Assembly (NCBI RefSeq): GCF_030052815.1
Contig: NC_079507.1
Location: forward strand, 16,700,141-16,764,140
Length of the DNA: 64,000 nucleotides
Reading direction: 5' to 3'
Source: Hevea brasiliensis
Lineage: Eukaryota > Streptophyta > Magnoliopsida > Malpighiales > Euphorbiaceae
Shown here: positions 22,532-35,102 of the stretch, one piece after another
Numbering within the stretch: position 1 is the first letter of the stretch
Layout: each line of letters begins with the position of its first letter
The notes under the pieces: generated by a model
Database searches by the model: none
Told to the model about the DNA's origin: nothing
The model's input: only the letters and a program-made list of their open reading frames with translations
Made by a program: the position numbers and the translations under genes

Positions 22532-24310
22532 TGGGTTTTGGACATTAGGGTTTAGAGACCAAAAATGTAAAAAATTGGTAAAAGATGTCTTGGACCTAAT
22601 TTGAAGTGAGAAATGGTCAATGGTGACCAAATGAAGTGTGTTGGAATGGTTGGAGTTGAAACCAAATTCGTATTGAGTATGGTCATGCTGCTGGTAGCAT
22701 GACCAAGTTACTTTTGAAGGATCAAAAATGAAAATTTACAAGTCCAATTGGTATGAGACCAATTGAGAATGAAAATGGACACTAAATGACACAATTTTCA
22801 TTTAGGAAGCATGCCCAAAAAGTGACCAAAACCTAGTGAATAAATTGACCAAACTTGGAAAATCTCAGTCTGTCCCTTTACAAACTAACTAAATGAACAG
22901 TGTTTGTTCATTTGACCATAACTTGAGCTAGGAAAGTCTAAATGACCTGAAATTTTACCAGTGGACAGTTTAGATATAGACCTAAAACTTTCATAAAGAA
23001 CACAAATCCAAATTATTCCATTAACCAAGTCATTTGGCCACCCAAAGTTGGTGACCTAAAACTGCCAGAACCAAAATTTGCCCAGAAAACTGGGTTGAGT
23101 CCAATCCGGTAGCCATGGTTCAAATGGCTATAACTTGAGCTAAAAAAACTCCAATTGGAGTGATTCAAAAAGGATAATAAACTTAAGACAATAGGAAACA
23201 TTTTCTATGAAGAAAGTTTTGCTAAATTCTAACAGTAAAATGACCAATGGAACAATGCAACTTAAGATACCAAAACTAAAAATTTGCAAATTTGCCTAAA
23301 AGACTTAGAATTTGAGTAAACAACCAAAACCAACAAATTTAGTGACCAAAATGTGGTATGTTGGTGAAGTTGGAATTCTCATACCTATTAAGTCTTATCA
23401 AGTCAATAAATTGAAAATTTCCAAAAATGTTAGTTTAAGTATATTTGGGCTAGAATTAAGTATTTATGAATTAATTATTGGATTTGCTATGAAATAAGAT
23501 ACTGAAACACTATAAATGTTGTATTTTAGCTGAAAAAGACCTGGAAGGTATAAGAGACTGAGTCAAGGCCTAGAGGTGACTCACGTTAGGTTTGTGCACA
23601 AAAATTTTAAATTATAGTTTTCTTAAAGGAAATTGATTTGTTGTACATTATGAATGTGTTTGTTCATTATAAATTTCGAGAATGTTGTGTTCTACAATGG
23701 AAATTTGGAAGGAAAATTAATTATTGATTTGTATGAAATATTTAAACAATATGGTTTTGAATTTAGTTACGGCTTTGAAAATCTTATTTGAAAAATAGTG
23801 TGTTGCCTACTTTATAAATGAAAAGTTTAGAGTGAAATATGATTTGTGAATTGTATAAAATATTTGAATAACTTGATTTAAATTGTTTTTAATTCACACT
23901 TGGCATGGCAATACTAATATGTTCCTCCTCCACTTGTGGGGTGAGTTTGATATTTGATCACTTTCCTCCCTCTTTGGCTTTCTAGTCTGAGGGGCGAGTT
24001 TGGATGAGTACTCATTGGCTAGCTAGCCACCTCCCTCATTGATTTCGATTAGTGGGGTGATTATGCCTTGTCGTGATGTATACATGACATGTTCAAAAAT
24101 TTTGTGTCATGGCCTAAGATGTGTTATTGTTTGGCAACACTATATTTATTAAATTATTTAATCAAGTTGTGTTGTATTAAGTTTTGAAAATTATGATTTG
24201 TTATAAATGTGATTTGAGAAAAAAATTGTGAAATGCGGTTATGAGATTTTTGAATGATGATTTATTCATAAATATTTTATATTTTTCATTTTATGCTTTA
24301 TTGTGCACCA

Positions 24311-24330
24311 CTGAGTATTTATATACTCAG
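24311..24330 (+). other. Conserved LTR hairpin, G3 copy
   Basis: Stem CTGAGTAT / ATACTCAG with loop TTAT, all eight pairs Watson-Crick. It follows TGTGCACCA and lies 695 bp from the LTR end. Inner stem bases differ from S1 (CTGAGAC / GTCTCAG), yet pairing is kept. Confidence 0.75.
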
Positions 24331-25025
24331 GATAGCTTTAACTTACTGTTGCAGATAGGGAAAAGGATATAGCAGCAGAGCGAGCTGCTATAGTTAGAGA
24401 AGAGCACAATTGAAGAATTTTTGTACGGGTATTTGTCTATACTCTGGTAGTTTAGTTTGATGTAAATATGATAGTATGTATATATATCTCTGTAATTTGA
24501 GCAGTTGTACAGATAAAATTGTAATAATATTATTTTTTGAGATTTTGCATCTGTAAATTAACTTATGATTGTAAATTAATGATTTAAAATGCAATGTGCA
24601 TGAGTTATGAAATGTTTTGAGATATTAATTCTTGATTTGAAATTTGGATTTTGAATTGAAGTGTTGCTATTGCTGTTGATTTAAAGTTTGGTGGTTGCAA
24701 ATGGAGTTGTGATTGAGAAATATATTGGGAGTGTTTCTATTTTCAAGTTTTGAAGAACTGTTTTCTCAAAATACAGACGGTACTCTGGTAAAATTTTTGT
24801 AAAAATTGTGGAGATTTTAAATATCCAAAAATTTGATTTATGTTTGGACTCTAAATGAAGGTTTTTAATATTTGAAAAAAATTTCACCCACCAATTCCAA
24901 AATGAACGAAAATTGTTTTAAAATCCCTTATAGTATATTTAATGGGTTACCGGTAGGTGAAGTACAGTATTTCATTAGGTGTACTACGGGAACATGTTAC
25001 ATCTTACGAGGAGTAGGGTGTGACA

Positions 25026-25569
25026 GAGCCAACACATGTCTATATACCCATACACAGTACAAGTATGAAAACAGTATCAAACTCAAACCACCTATATACA
25101 AGATAACTGTGCTATCTCAGGTCTAAAGATTATATGCACTGATATGATTTATGACAATACATTGACAAGAGTAATCTCCATATGCTTATCATAAGTGTCA
25201 CTAGTTCGGCCTCCTTATCATGTATAAGTGCCTATCATGTTTGTTATATGGCATGAGACTCACCATTCCATCTTCTTTACATCTCATATAAATAACTTGG
25301 GAACAAACATGATTATAATATTTCTGGATAAGTCATGTCCTTATTTTGAAGTATCCTCGATTGTGAACCTATTTATGAAACTTTGTGCTAAAAATACTGT
25401 CACTCATATTATTAACAACTTAAGAATAGAATTTCTAACAAAACATCAATAGACCTTTTCTATTACACATTAATATATTATGTAAATGGAAAAGTGAAAA
25501 TGCCTTTTATTAATTAAAACATGTACAAGATACATACTAAATGATATGCTCTAGGGCATACTACTAATA
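25026..25569 (-). repeat. C1 left (3') LTR, part 2
   Basis: Matches the final 540 bp of the right LTR. The end reads ACTAATA rather than ACTAACA. The polypurine tract (minus strand GTGGGAGAT) follows directly at 25570. A plus-strand 74-codon frame at 25228-25452 is a copy of a frame found in each C-family LTR (see findings). Confidence 0.88.
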
Positions 25570-25769
25570 ATCTCCCACTGGCACTAGAGCCATTCATTAC
25601 AATATCTTAGACCCATTTTCTCAAGATGACGGTCTAGCTGAGTTTGTGACATAGGCTTAATGAATGGATCATCTGGATTTTCAGCTGATGCTATTTTTTG
25701 CATGGCTACATTGCCTCGCCCAACTATTTCTCTAATAATGTGATAGCGCCTATCTATGTATTTGGATTT
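25570..25769 (-). other. 3' untranslated region and polypurine tract of C1
   Basis: Polypurine tract on the minus strand at about 25570-25579, then about 190 bp before RNase H. This interval still carries the end of RNase H in a shifted or stop-broken form; I could not trace it cleanly. Confidence 0.6.
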
Positions 25770-27308
25770 CTAGTGAGACCGGTGTTTCTTAGCTTGTATG
25801 ACTGCTCCATTATTGTCACAGTGAAGTAGAACTACTGACTCAATGGAAGGAACTACTACAAGTTCCGTCACGAACTTCTTTATCCAAACAGCTTCCTTTG
25901 CAGCATCTGATGCAGCAATATACTCAGCCTCGGTAGTGGAATCTGCAGTCATACTCTGTTTGAAACTCTTCCAACTGACTGCACCCCTATTACAAATGAA
26001 CACATATCCAGAGGTAGACTTTCTATCATCGATATCTGATTGAAAATCAGAATCAGTATAACCATCCAATTACAAGTCACCACCTCCATATATCAAGAAT
26101 AAATCCTTAGTTCTTCTCAAGTACTTAAGGATATTCTTGACAGCTATCCAGTGTTCCAAACCTAGATTGGATTGATACCTGCTAGTCAAACTAACAGCAT
26201 ATTCGATATCTGGCCTAGTACACAACATTGCATGCATCAAACTTCTAATAGCCAAAGCATATGGAATCCTGGCCATTTTATCTCTTTCTTCAGGTGTCTT
26301 TGGAGACATCTCTTTAGAAAGATGGATACCATGTCTCACTGGTAACAATCCTCTCTTGGAATCAAGCATGTTAAACCTCTTTAATACCTTTTCCAAGTAT
26401 AGACTTTGGGATAAACCAATTATTCTTTTCACTCTATCTCTATAGATGCGAATCTCAAGAATATAGGTTGCCTCCCTTAAGTCTTTCATGAAGAATATAT
26501 TTAACAACCATACCTTTACAGTTGTCAACATACCTGTGTCATTACCCATCAATAGAATATCATCCACATGTAAGACAAGGAAAGTGATAGCACTATCACT
26601 AACCTTCTTATATACACATGGCTCATCCTCATTTTTTATAAAGCCAAATGATTTAATGGCTTCATCAAAGCGGATGTTCCAACTCCTCGAAGTTTGTTTC
26701 AACCTATAAATGGATCGCTTTAGCTTGCATACTTTGGAACTATCTTGGGATTCAAAACCCCTAGGTTGTTCCTTGAAAATGTTTTCTTCAATGTATCCAT
26801 TAAGAAAAGCTATTTTAACATCCATCTACCAAATCTCATAGTCATAGTATGCAACTATTGCTAATAGAATCTTAATTGATTTAAGCATGACAACAGGCGA
26901 GAAAGTCTCCTCATAGTCAATTCCTTGCCTTTGGCGAAACCCTTTCGCTACTAGCCTTGCCTTATAGGTCTACACCTTTCCATCAGAATCAATTTTCTTC
27001 TTGAAAACTCATTTGTTCCCTATAGGTACAATACCTTCAGGTGGGTCAATAAGATCCCAAACTTGATTCTTATACATGGAATCAATCTCGAATTTCATAG
27101 CATCAATCCATTTTGTAGAGTCTATATCTAATATAGCTTCTTCATAGGTAAGTGGATAATCTTCACGATCAACTTCTTCATGAGTAGACAACTCTTGTTC
27201 TTCTTCATGACAGAAACCATATCTCACTGGTGGGTGAGATACTCTAGTTGTTCTACGAGGAACAGATGTAGATGTTTCATCAATAGGTGTAGGTTGACTA
27301 GATGGATC
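25770..27308 (-). pseudogene. RT and RNase H of C1
   Basis: A single minus-strand frame from 27227 down to 25770. RT blocks: KNQVWDLIDPPEGIVPIGNK, MDVKIAFLNGYIEENIF and a catalytic VLHVDDILLMG, where His replaces the usual Tyr of YVDD. RNase H: DGYTDSDFQSDIDDRKSTS, EAEYIAASDAAKEAVW and LHCDNNGAV. Stops occur where Trp or Gln is expected: after GNK (TGA near 27006), before MDVK (TAG near 26828) and in DL-LDGY (TAA near 26070). The right end is cut by S2 at 27308 and resumes at 39938. Confidence 0.9.
27304..27308. repeat. Target site duplication GGATC, left copy (S2)
   Basis: Exact match to 39938-39942. The C1 pol sequence GATGGATC|TATATCC is restored across the two copies. Confidence 0.93.
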
Positions 27309-27890
27309 TGTGACACCCCTTACCCATCTACAGTGTAGCCGAGCAAGTTATGCCACTCAGTGTGTCGGAACACCAATTCATGTTTCAATTTCAATTAATC
27401 CCTTTTTATTCATTTATTTATAATTTTTGATAAATCTAAATTTTTCCGCAAATTTTATAAAAAATCCGGTAGAGTGCCGGCTATAAATTGGAAAACAGTT
27501 CTTCTGAACCTGTTTAAAAACACTTCCAACATAATTATAATCTCAATCTCAGTCAACCACCAACATTTTTCAACAATTTCTCAAATCAATTCAGTATCTC
27601 AAAATTCACATTCATCTCATATCACACGCAATTCAATGAGAAATACTCATATTTATTTCTGAACATAGCTCATAGGTAATTACAGCAAAAATATGATTAC
27701 ATGAGTTTATAATATACATAACAAAAGTTTATAAATACAAAAGACTTAGGTAGCCTAATGTCCTACCAATGCACTGCAATTTGTGAGGTGACTTTGAACT
27801 CTGAGTGCAGATCTGAAAACTCACCCTGTATGAGATCTGCTGGACTCCCCAGCTATGTCTCCAGTACCTGCGCGTGGCAAAAGTGACGCG

Positions 27891-27908
27891 CTAAGCAATT
27901 CTGCTTAG
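27891..27908 (-). other. Conserved LTR hairpin, S2 copy
   Basis: Stem CTAAGCA / TGCTTAG with loop GAAT, seven perfect pairs, 583 bp from the LTR end, with GCGCG on its 3' side. Confidence 0.75.
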
Positions 27909-27920
27909 TGGTAACAATAT

Positions 27921-27942
27921 AAAATAAAATAAAATAAAATAA
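27921..27942. repeat. (AAAAT)n microsatellite
   Basis: Four AAAAT units followed by AAT, within the S2 LTR. Confidence 0.9.
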
Positions 27943-29448
27943 TAACATGTATGCATAATGTATATTTACATTTTTTGTAGACTTAATTTCAAATATTTAT
28001 TGCAATATTATTCGATTAAAGTTTGGTAAGATTTATTAATATTGCTCGAGTAACCTATACTAGTTGACTAGACTGGATAAATGGGTAAACTGGTACTGGG
28101 TACTAAGTACCTAGGACCATCACACCATTGGTCACATAGTGTTTCCCGGTGTGCAACAGAACAACTAATAAGCTGTAATAATTATTGAGGATTAAACCGG
28201 AGCATAACAACTCAATATCATAGCCAAAGGCTATTATGTCACAAAATGGCATGGAAAGCCATGAAAAACAGAATGGCATGAAGCCATATGCAGTACTGCT
28301 AACAGAACCCTATTGGCATGCCAACCTATCCAAACCTATCACATTAGGCCTACTAGGGCATTTTACACTTTTTTTTTATGTAATTCTTTAAAATTGAATT
28401 TTTATGATTACTATTCATTTTATTGGTCAACCAAAATGTTGACTTTTGCATTAGCAATAGGTAAATTAGTTTAAATATCATCAACATACCACATTTTGCA
28501 TTTTAAACTTGTTGGTATTGGTTGCCAATACCATCTCTAATCTTAATGTGAATTGGACAGAATTTTCAGTTTTCAAACTTTGGGTTTACTATTCCATTAG
28601 TTACTGTTGCAGTGGGAATTTGGAAAAATGATAAACATGAAAGTTGTTCCTTATTTTTTCTAGTTGAATTTCCTTCTTTGAATCACTCCATTTGGAGTTT
28701 TGTAGCTCAAGTTATGGTCTAAAAACCACAACTGGCTGGATTGAAATTTTTCTGGACTGACCATATCTATAGTGTAGTGAATAGTGACTTCAACTCACTT
28801 GTTGGATAGGTTCTGGTCATAATTTGGGTTAGGTTTCTTCATGAAAGTTGTTGGTCTATATCTCAGCTTGTTGTGGGTAAAATTTCAGGTCAATTGGACC
28901 ATTCTACACTGAGTTATGGCCAAATGACCAAACACTATTTATTTGGTCATTCTGCAGAAACAGACTGCAGGTCACCCAGATTGGGGCAAGCTTTTGGTCC
29001 ACTTGGTTTGGTCTTATAGGCATGGTTTCTTCACCAAAGTTGTGCCATTATGTGTCTAGTTTTATGTCCAATTGGCTAAACACCAATTGAACGTCTAAAA
29101 TTCAAGTTATGGCTGCCCAAACCTGCTGGACTCATGTCCAATTCTGCAGGTCACCTAGGGCAGCCACACTAAACCTAAATCCCATCACTCAACACACTTC
29201 ATTTTTGGTTTAAACAGAACTAAATGGTCACTAATTGACCATTAATACCCATTTTCATTATCACATGGTCAAAGTCCCATTTGTCCATCCCAAACCCTAA
29301 CTCAAACATTACCATTCATGCATTTTCATTGCATTTCTTCAATCCACTTACAAAATGCACATTAAGGGCAGCCATAATAACCTTTTAACTTCATCAAATC
29401 ATCATAAACAAACCCTAACCATGGCTGCCAAAAATTTAGGGTTTACAT

Positions 29449-31541
29449 TAAGGAACGGAAGCGTGAAAAACACAAGATTATATCATTGAATTCAAAAATT
29501 TTCACCTAGGGTCACATGCACCATGCAAGATTTATTTTTATCTATTTGATTTCAATGATAAACAACATATTAAAACTCTTTTAATATGTTTTTGGATCTG
29601 TATTTGCCATTTAAGATTTTAAAATTAATCAGATTAATTTTAGAACCCTAGATTAAATCAAGAACGATTACACTAACCTCTTGATGTGCTGCAGCGTGTC
29701 TGCGCCTTTGAGATTCGTCTTCAGGACACCAGATGTTGTCCCTCTAGCTTGTCCACACCAAGAACACCTATGGCAGCCCTTGAACAGCTTCTAAAGCCTT
29801 TTCTATTAATTAAAAATTCAAGTTCTGCCTTTTAAGAGATTAGAGATGTAAACAGGACACTAGAAACAATTTCTAGTGTTCTTAATTCAAGAGATTGATG
29901 GCTAATCTCTTTGAATTGATGAGAGATGAAGAGAAATAGCTGGAGAGGCTCAAAGTGGCGTGACAATTGAGAGGAGAGGCTGCTGGTTATGTTTTCTTTT
30001 CATAACCACACTTAAATAGCTAGGTTAACACATTAAACCCTAGCCACATGTCACCTTTTGATTAGCTCTAGGTTAAGTGACCCAATCACATTGTGCCAAG
30101 TGTCAAACCTATATTTAATCTTGATTTTAATCATCTTACATGATTAAAAAATATTTGGCAAGCTTATGTGTTATGCCATGTGTCACCATCTCATGGTGCC
30201 ACGTGTCACACTGTGAAATGACCAAAATGCCTCGTGTCTTAATTTTGAGTTCTTAACCCAAAATAATTATTTTCTTCTTCTAATTAATTTATATCAAATA
30301 TAAATTAATTAATTAATCTCTATTAATTAATTTCTCATCAATTAAATTCATATTTAAACACTTTAAATATAAATTTAATTTATACTACACATCCAATAAT
30401 CTAGACTTGGTTTCAAGTCATGCTAGGGACTTTGCAATTTAATTGCATACCAAATCTATTTAATTAATCAATTAAACTCTTTAATTAATTAATTAAATCA
30501 TATTTAAATAGGTGATAACTTGTGCATGTGTGTGACTTACTAGGCTCATCACTAATTGGCAATGAGACATGATATCAACTCTTAATATCATCAGAACTCT
30601 TTCTTACCATAAATGATTTCTCTAAATCATTTTATGAACCTCATAGACCATGGTTAACACCTAGCATAGCATGCCATGGCCACCCAATTAGTAATAAGGT
30701 TTACCTTAAATGAACCTATAATCATATGTTACCATGCACTAGAATCTCTCATTACAAAATCCCAACTCAAGCCGAGTCATGGTTTATGTCAAACTCCATT
30801 TGCTATGAATATTATGTTCTCTTTTAATTCCAGTTCTTGATTAAAAGATTTTTCTCATCGAAACTCGTTTTGAATAAATCTATCTGTCTGGCCAGAACTT
30901 GAAACATCAAGAACAATTAAATGAACATAGGATTTTAACTCTATTTACTTAGAGGAACAGATTCCATCTTGATCAACACCTACCTCCATATATAACTAGC
31001 AGAGCCAACACATGCCCATATACCCATACATAGTACAAGTATGAAAGCGATCAAACTCAAACTACCTATATACAAGATAATCATGCTATCTCAGTCTAAA
31101 GATTATATGCATCGATATGATTTATGACAAAACATTAACAAGAGTAAACTCCATGTGCTTGTCATAAGTGTCACCGTTCGGCCTACTTATCATATATAAC
31201 TGCCTATCAAGTTGGTTATATGGCATGAGAAGCAACATTCCATCTTATTTAAAACTCATATAAATAACTTGCGAACAAACAAGAATACAATCTGTATGTA
31301 TAAGTCATGTACTGATTATGAAGTATCCTCGATTGTGAACCTATTTATGATACTTTGTGCTAGAAATATTGTCACTCATATTCTTAACAACTTAAGAATA
31401 ATATTTCTAACAAAATATCAATGGACCTTTTTTATTACACATAAATATATTATGTAAACGGAAAAGTGGAAATGCCTTTTATTATTAAAAATATGTACAA
31501 GATACATACTAAATGATATGCTCTAGGGCATACTACTAACA
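29449..31541 (-). repeat. C2 left (3') LTR
   Basis: Ends ACTACTAACA, followed by AATCTCCC (polypurine tract in reverse). Very similar to 36887-38979. A plus-strand frame at 31212-31457 is the antisense frame shared by all C-family LTRs. Confidence 0.92.
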
Positions 31542-31552
31542 ATCTCCCTCTA
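31542..31552 (-). other. Polypurine tract of C2
   Basis: The minus strand reads a G/A-rich tract (GAGGGAGAT) abutting the LTR. C1 and C4 have GTGGGAGAT at the same place. Confidence 0.7.
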
Positions 31553-31758
31553 GCACTAGAGCCATTCATTACAATATCTTAGACCTATCTTCTCAAGATG
31601 TCGGTCTAACTGAGTCTGTGACATAGGCTTAGTGAATGGATCAGCTGGAATTTCAGCTGATGCTATTTTCTGCATGGCTACATCGCCGCCCAACTATTTC
31701 TCCGATAATGTGGTAGCGCCTTTCTATGTGTTTGGATTTCTCGTGAGACCTTGGTTCC

Positions 31759-33240
31759 TTAGCTGTATGTTGCTCCATTGTTGTCAGTGTAATGGAACCG
31801 ACTCAATGGAAGGAGCTCTGTAAGTTCCATCACGAACTTCTTTATCCAAACAACTTCCTTTGCAAGATCGATGCAAAGAATATACTCACCTCGAAGAGTG
31901 GAATCTGCAATGCGTGCTCGCTTGGAACTCTTCCAACTAATCGCACCTCCATTACAAATGAACACATATCCAGGTAGACTTTCTATCATCGATATCCGAT
32001 TGGAAATCGTAATCGGTATAACCATCCAATTGCAAGTCTCCACCTCCATAAATCAAGAATAAATCCTTAGTTCTTCTCAAGTACTTAAGGATATTCTTGA
32101 TACTATCCAAATGTTCCAAACCGGATTGGATTGATACCGCTAGTCAAACTAACGAGATATGCGATATCCGCCTAGTACACAACATTGCATACATTAAACT
32201 TCCAATAGCCGAAGCATATGGAATCCTGGCCATCTTATCTCTTTCTTCAGGTGTCTTTGGAGACATCTCTTTAGAAAGGTGGATACCATGTCTCACTGGT
32301 AACAATCCTCTCTTGGAATCAAGCATGTTAAACCTCTTTAACACTTTTTCAAAGTATAGACTTTGGGATAAACCAATTATTCTTTTCGCTCTATCTCTAT
32401 AGATGCGAATCCCAAGAATATAGGTTGCCTCCCCTAAGTCTTTCATGGAGAATGTATTTGACAATCATACCTTTACAGTTGCCAACATACCTGTGTCATT
32501 ACCTATCAACAAGATGTCATCCACATATAAGACAAGGAAAGTGATAGCATGCCACTAACCTTCTTATATACACATGGCTCATCCTCATTTTTTATAAAAC
32601 CAAAGGATTTAATGGCTTCATCAAAACGGATGTTCCAACTCCTCGAAGCTTGTTTCAACCCATAAATGGATCGCTTTAGCTTGCATACCTTGGAACCATC
32701 TTGGGATTCAAATCCCCTAGGTTGTTCCATGAAAATGTTTTCTTCAATGTATCCATTGAGAAAAGGCTTTGACATCCATCGCCAAATCTCATAATCATAG
32801 TATGCATTATTGCTAATAAAATCCTAATTGATTTAAGCATGGCAACAGGCGAGAAAGTCTCCTCATAGTCTATTCCTTGCCTTTGGCGAAACCCTTTTGC
32901 TACTAGCCTTGCCTTATAGGTCTCTACCTTTCCATCAGAACCAATTTTCTTCTTGAAAACCCATTTGTTCCCTATAGGTACAATACCTTCAGGTGGGTCA
33001 ACAAGATCCCAAACTTGATTCTTATACATGGAATCAATCTCAGATTTCATAGCATCAATCCATTTTGAAGAGTCTATATCTGATATAGCTTCTTCATAGG
33101 TAAGTGGATCATCTCCATGATCTACTTCTTCATGAGTAAACAACTCTTATTCTTCTTCATGAAAAAAAAACCATATCTCACTGGTGGGTGAGATACCACA
33201 GTTGTTCTACGAGGAACAGCTGTAGATGTTTCATCAATAG
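31759..33240 (-). pseudogene. RT and RNase H of C2
   Basis: RT from 33143 down: [60 protein letters not shown] and SIYGLKQASRSWN. The catalytic block is split by a frameshift near 32550. RT thumb (GLSQSLYFEKVLKRFNMLDS) lies at 32144-32464, and RNase H remains (GYVFICNGGAISWKSSK) at 31759-32049. At least five frameshifts come from small deletions; several lie at CTG, CAG or CCGG sites when compared with C4. Confidence 0.88.
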
Positions 33241-34245
33241 GTATAGGTTGACTAGATGGATCTATATCCATCTGATCTGTTGGTTGGTCAGAATTCTCCA
33301 ATTCTAACTCTATTTGCCTTCCTTTGCCTCCTTCTTGAACAAACTGTTGTTCAAGAAATGTGGCATCTCTACTTATCACAACCTTTTGAAGTAGGCAAAT
33401 AAAAATAATATCCAAAACTATCTTTTGGATATCCAACAAATCGACCTCTTTCTGATCTGGTCTCCAATTTATCAGTGTTCAGCTTTTTGATATAAGCTGG
33501 ACAACCCCAAATCTTAACATGCTTAAGACTTGGTTTTCTTCCATGCCATATCTCATAAGGTGTGGAAGAACTGATTTTGATGGAATCCTATTCGAATATA
33601 TAAAGTGATTCTAATGCAAATCCCCAAAAGGAGATTGGCATATCAAGATAGCTCATCATACTACGCACCATATCCAATAGGTACGATTTCTCCTTCAGAT
33701 ACACCATTCACCGTGGCTTTCTGGAGGAGTCACCGAGAAACAATGCCATGCTCTCTCAAGTATTCATCAAATTCAAGACTCAAATATTCACCTCCACGAT
33801 CCGATCAAGAGCTTTAATACTTTTTCTGCTTGATTTTCTACTTGATTTAAATTCCTTAAACTATTCAATCGATTCATGTTTGTATTTCATCAAATACAAA
33901 TACACAAACCTTGATTTATCATCAGTAGAGGTAAAAAAATAATCAAAAACCCCTATAGACATTTATTTAAACTGACCACATACATCACTATGTAGTAGTT
34001 CCAAAATCTTTTCAGCTCTTAGCCCTGGTCCAACCTAGGGTGTTCTAGTCATTTTGACTTGAAGGAAATATTCACAAGTTGAAGTAGGCTCAGAGCCCAA
34101 TGAGGATAGAATCCCCATTTTCTCCAATTTTGCAATCCTATCTTCGCAACATTACATAACCTTAAGTGCCAAATATATTTTGAACTTGAGTTGGTTTTCA
34201 CCATGGCATTGCATTCATTCGATTGCTATACTGCGCCGGTGGAAA
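33241..34245 (-). pseudogene. Integrase of C2
   Basis: Matches C4 54942-55800 and C1 39943-40890 at nucleotide level: the carboxyl block (WGCPAYIKKLNT), the catalytic core and the zinc finger. No long frame remains; stops and frameshifts occur throughout. At its right end the homology to C1 stops at the shared deletion point (near 34230). Confidence 0.8.
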
Positions 34246-34343
34246 CACTTTATTACTGGAAATGGAAACAGTTTCCTATTGGCAATGGAAACCCTTTCCT
34301 GTTGGCAATGGAAACACTTTCCTGCTGGCAGTGGAAACACTTT
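34246..34343 (-). repeat. 23-bp tandem repeats at the C2 deletion junction
   Basis: Four to five minus-strand units of GGAAAGTGTTTCCAYTGCCA plus three bases, each derived from the first half of the Gag zinc knuckle (KCFHCQ). The period of 23 shifts the frame at each unit. C4 has fewer units and C1 has one. Confidence 0.88.
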
Positions 34344-35102
34344 CCTTTGCCTTTTTCAGCTTTAGTCTTCCTTTTCTGCTTAGCTATTTTCTTGGAAGGA
34401 CCAGGAATCAGAGGTTTCTTGTTCTTATTGCCCTTCTTCTTGTTGGACTTTCTAGCAGAAGAAGATGCACCCAAAGCTACCTCTTTTACTTTATTGCCTG
34501 GCATATTCTTTTGGGAAATAAACATCATTTTGAGTAATTCAGATTAGGTTCTTTCATGTTTAGTCATATGGAAATTTGTTACAAAATTCCCAAAAGACTC
34601 AGGAATGGACTGAAGGATCAAATCCGTTTGTAGTTGGAAATCCATGTTGAAGTCAAGATGTTCCAACTGCTCAATCAGCCAAATCATTTTGTGGACATGA
34701 TCCCCAACATTCTGTCCCTCAGACATTCTCATACCTAATAGCCGCTCTAGATATCTCATACCTAGCATTCTCTGTGCTCACCATACAACTCTTGTAGGTG
34801 AAGGAGGATCTCACTCGCCCTCTGCATGTTCTCATGTTGCTTCTGTAACTCATTACTCATAGAAGAAAGCATGTAACACTTAGCTATCATATCATGCTCC
34901 TTCCAGTTGTCTAAAGTTTCATGTTCCTCTTGTGTGGCCTCGGAGGTAAGGGACCAGAACATTTGAATCTAGAACATATCCTATATGTTTAAGGTTCAGA
35001 CAAGTTTCAAATTTCTTAGCCAATCGCATGATTAGGTCCTCAACTGTTGTGATCAAGTATGCTTGCAAGGATATTGGATGGTGGTGGTTGTTTTGTGCTC
35101 AT
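34344..35102 (-). pseudogene. Gag of C2, truncated at the zinc knuckle
   Basis: Starts at the ATG at 35100-35102 (MSTKQPP). Capsid blocks: EATQEEHETLDNWKEHDM, LQKQHENMQRASEILLHLQE and EQLEHLDFNMDFQLQTDLIL. The basic region KSNKKKGNKNKK is followed by the first zinc-knuckle cysteines only, after which the 23-bp repeats and the deletion take over. Frames change at about 34770 and 34545. Confidence 0.88.

Larger units (their letters stand above)
14497..25025 (+). mobile_element. G3: gag-only gypsy element, 5' end deleted, carrying copia D
   Basis: Order on the plus strand: gag (14530-15335), noncoding 1.25 kb, polypurine tract, 3' LTR (16604-25025, split by D). There is no protease, RT, RNase H or integrase between gag and the LTR. 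A single gag domain within an LTR element is the definition of TR-GAG non-autonomous elements in plants; because the 5' LTR is missing, an ordinary internal deletion is also possible. The LTR is G-family (about 3.62 kb without D). Confidence 0.8.
16604..25025 (+). repeat. 3' LTR of G3, split by copia D
   Basis: LTR sequence is 16604-17731 and 22532-25025 (about 3622 bp). It starts TGTAACACCCC and ends GGGTGTGACA, and its last 100 bp align with the end of S1. It has donor-like GAG-GTAAGC at 17484-17492, the conserved hairpin at 24311-24330 and acceptor-like TTGCAG at 24349-24354. Open frames at 23312, 24872 and elsewhere lie in LTR sequence and look spurious. Confidence 0.88.

Noticed and set aside
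27474..27662. Plus-strand 62-codon frame in S2
   Set aside because: LTR sequence, low-complexity Asn, Ser and Ile, no family.
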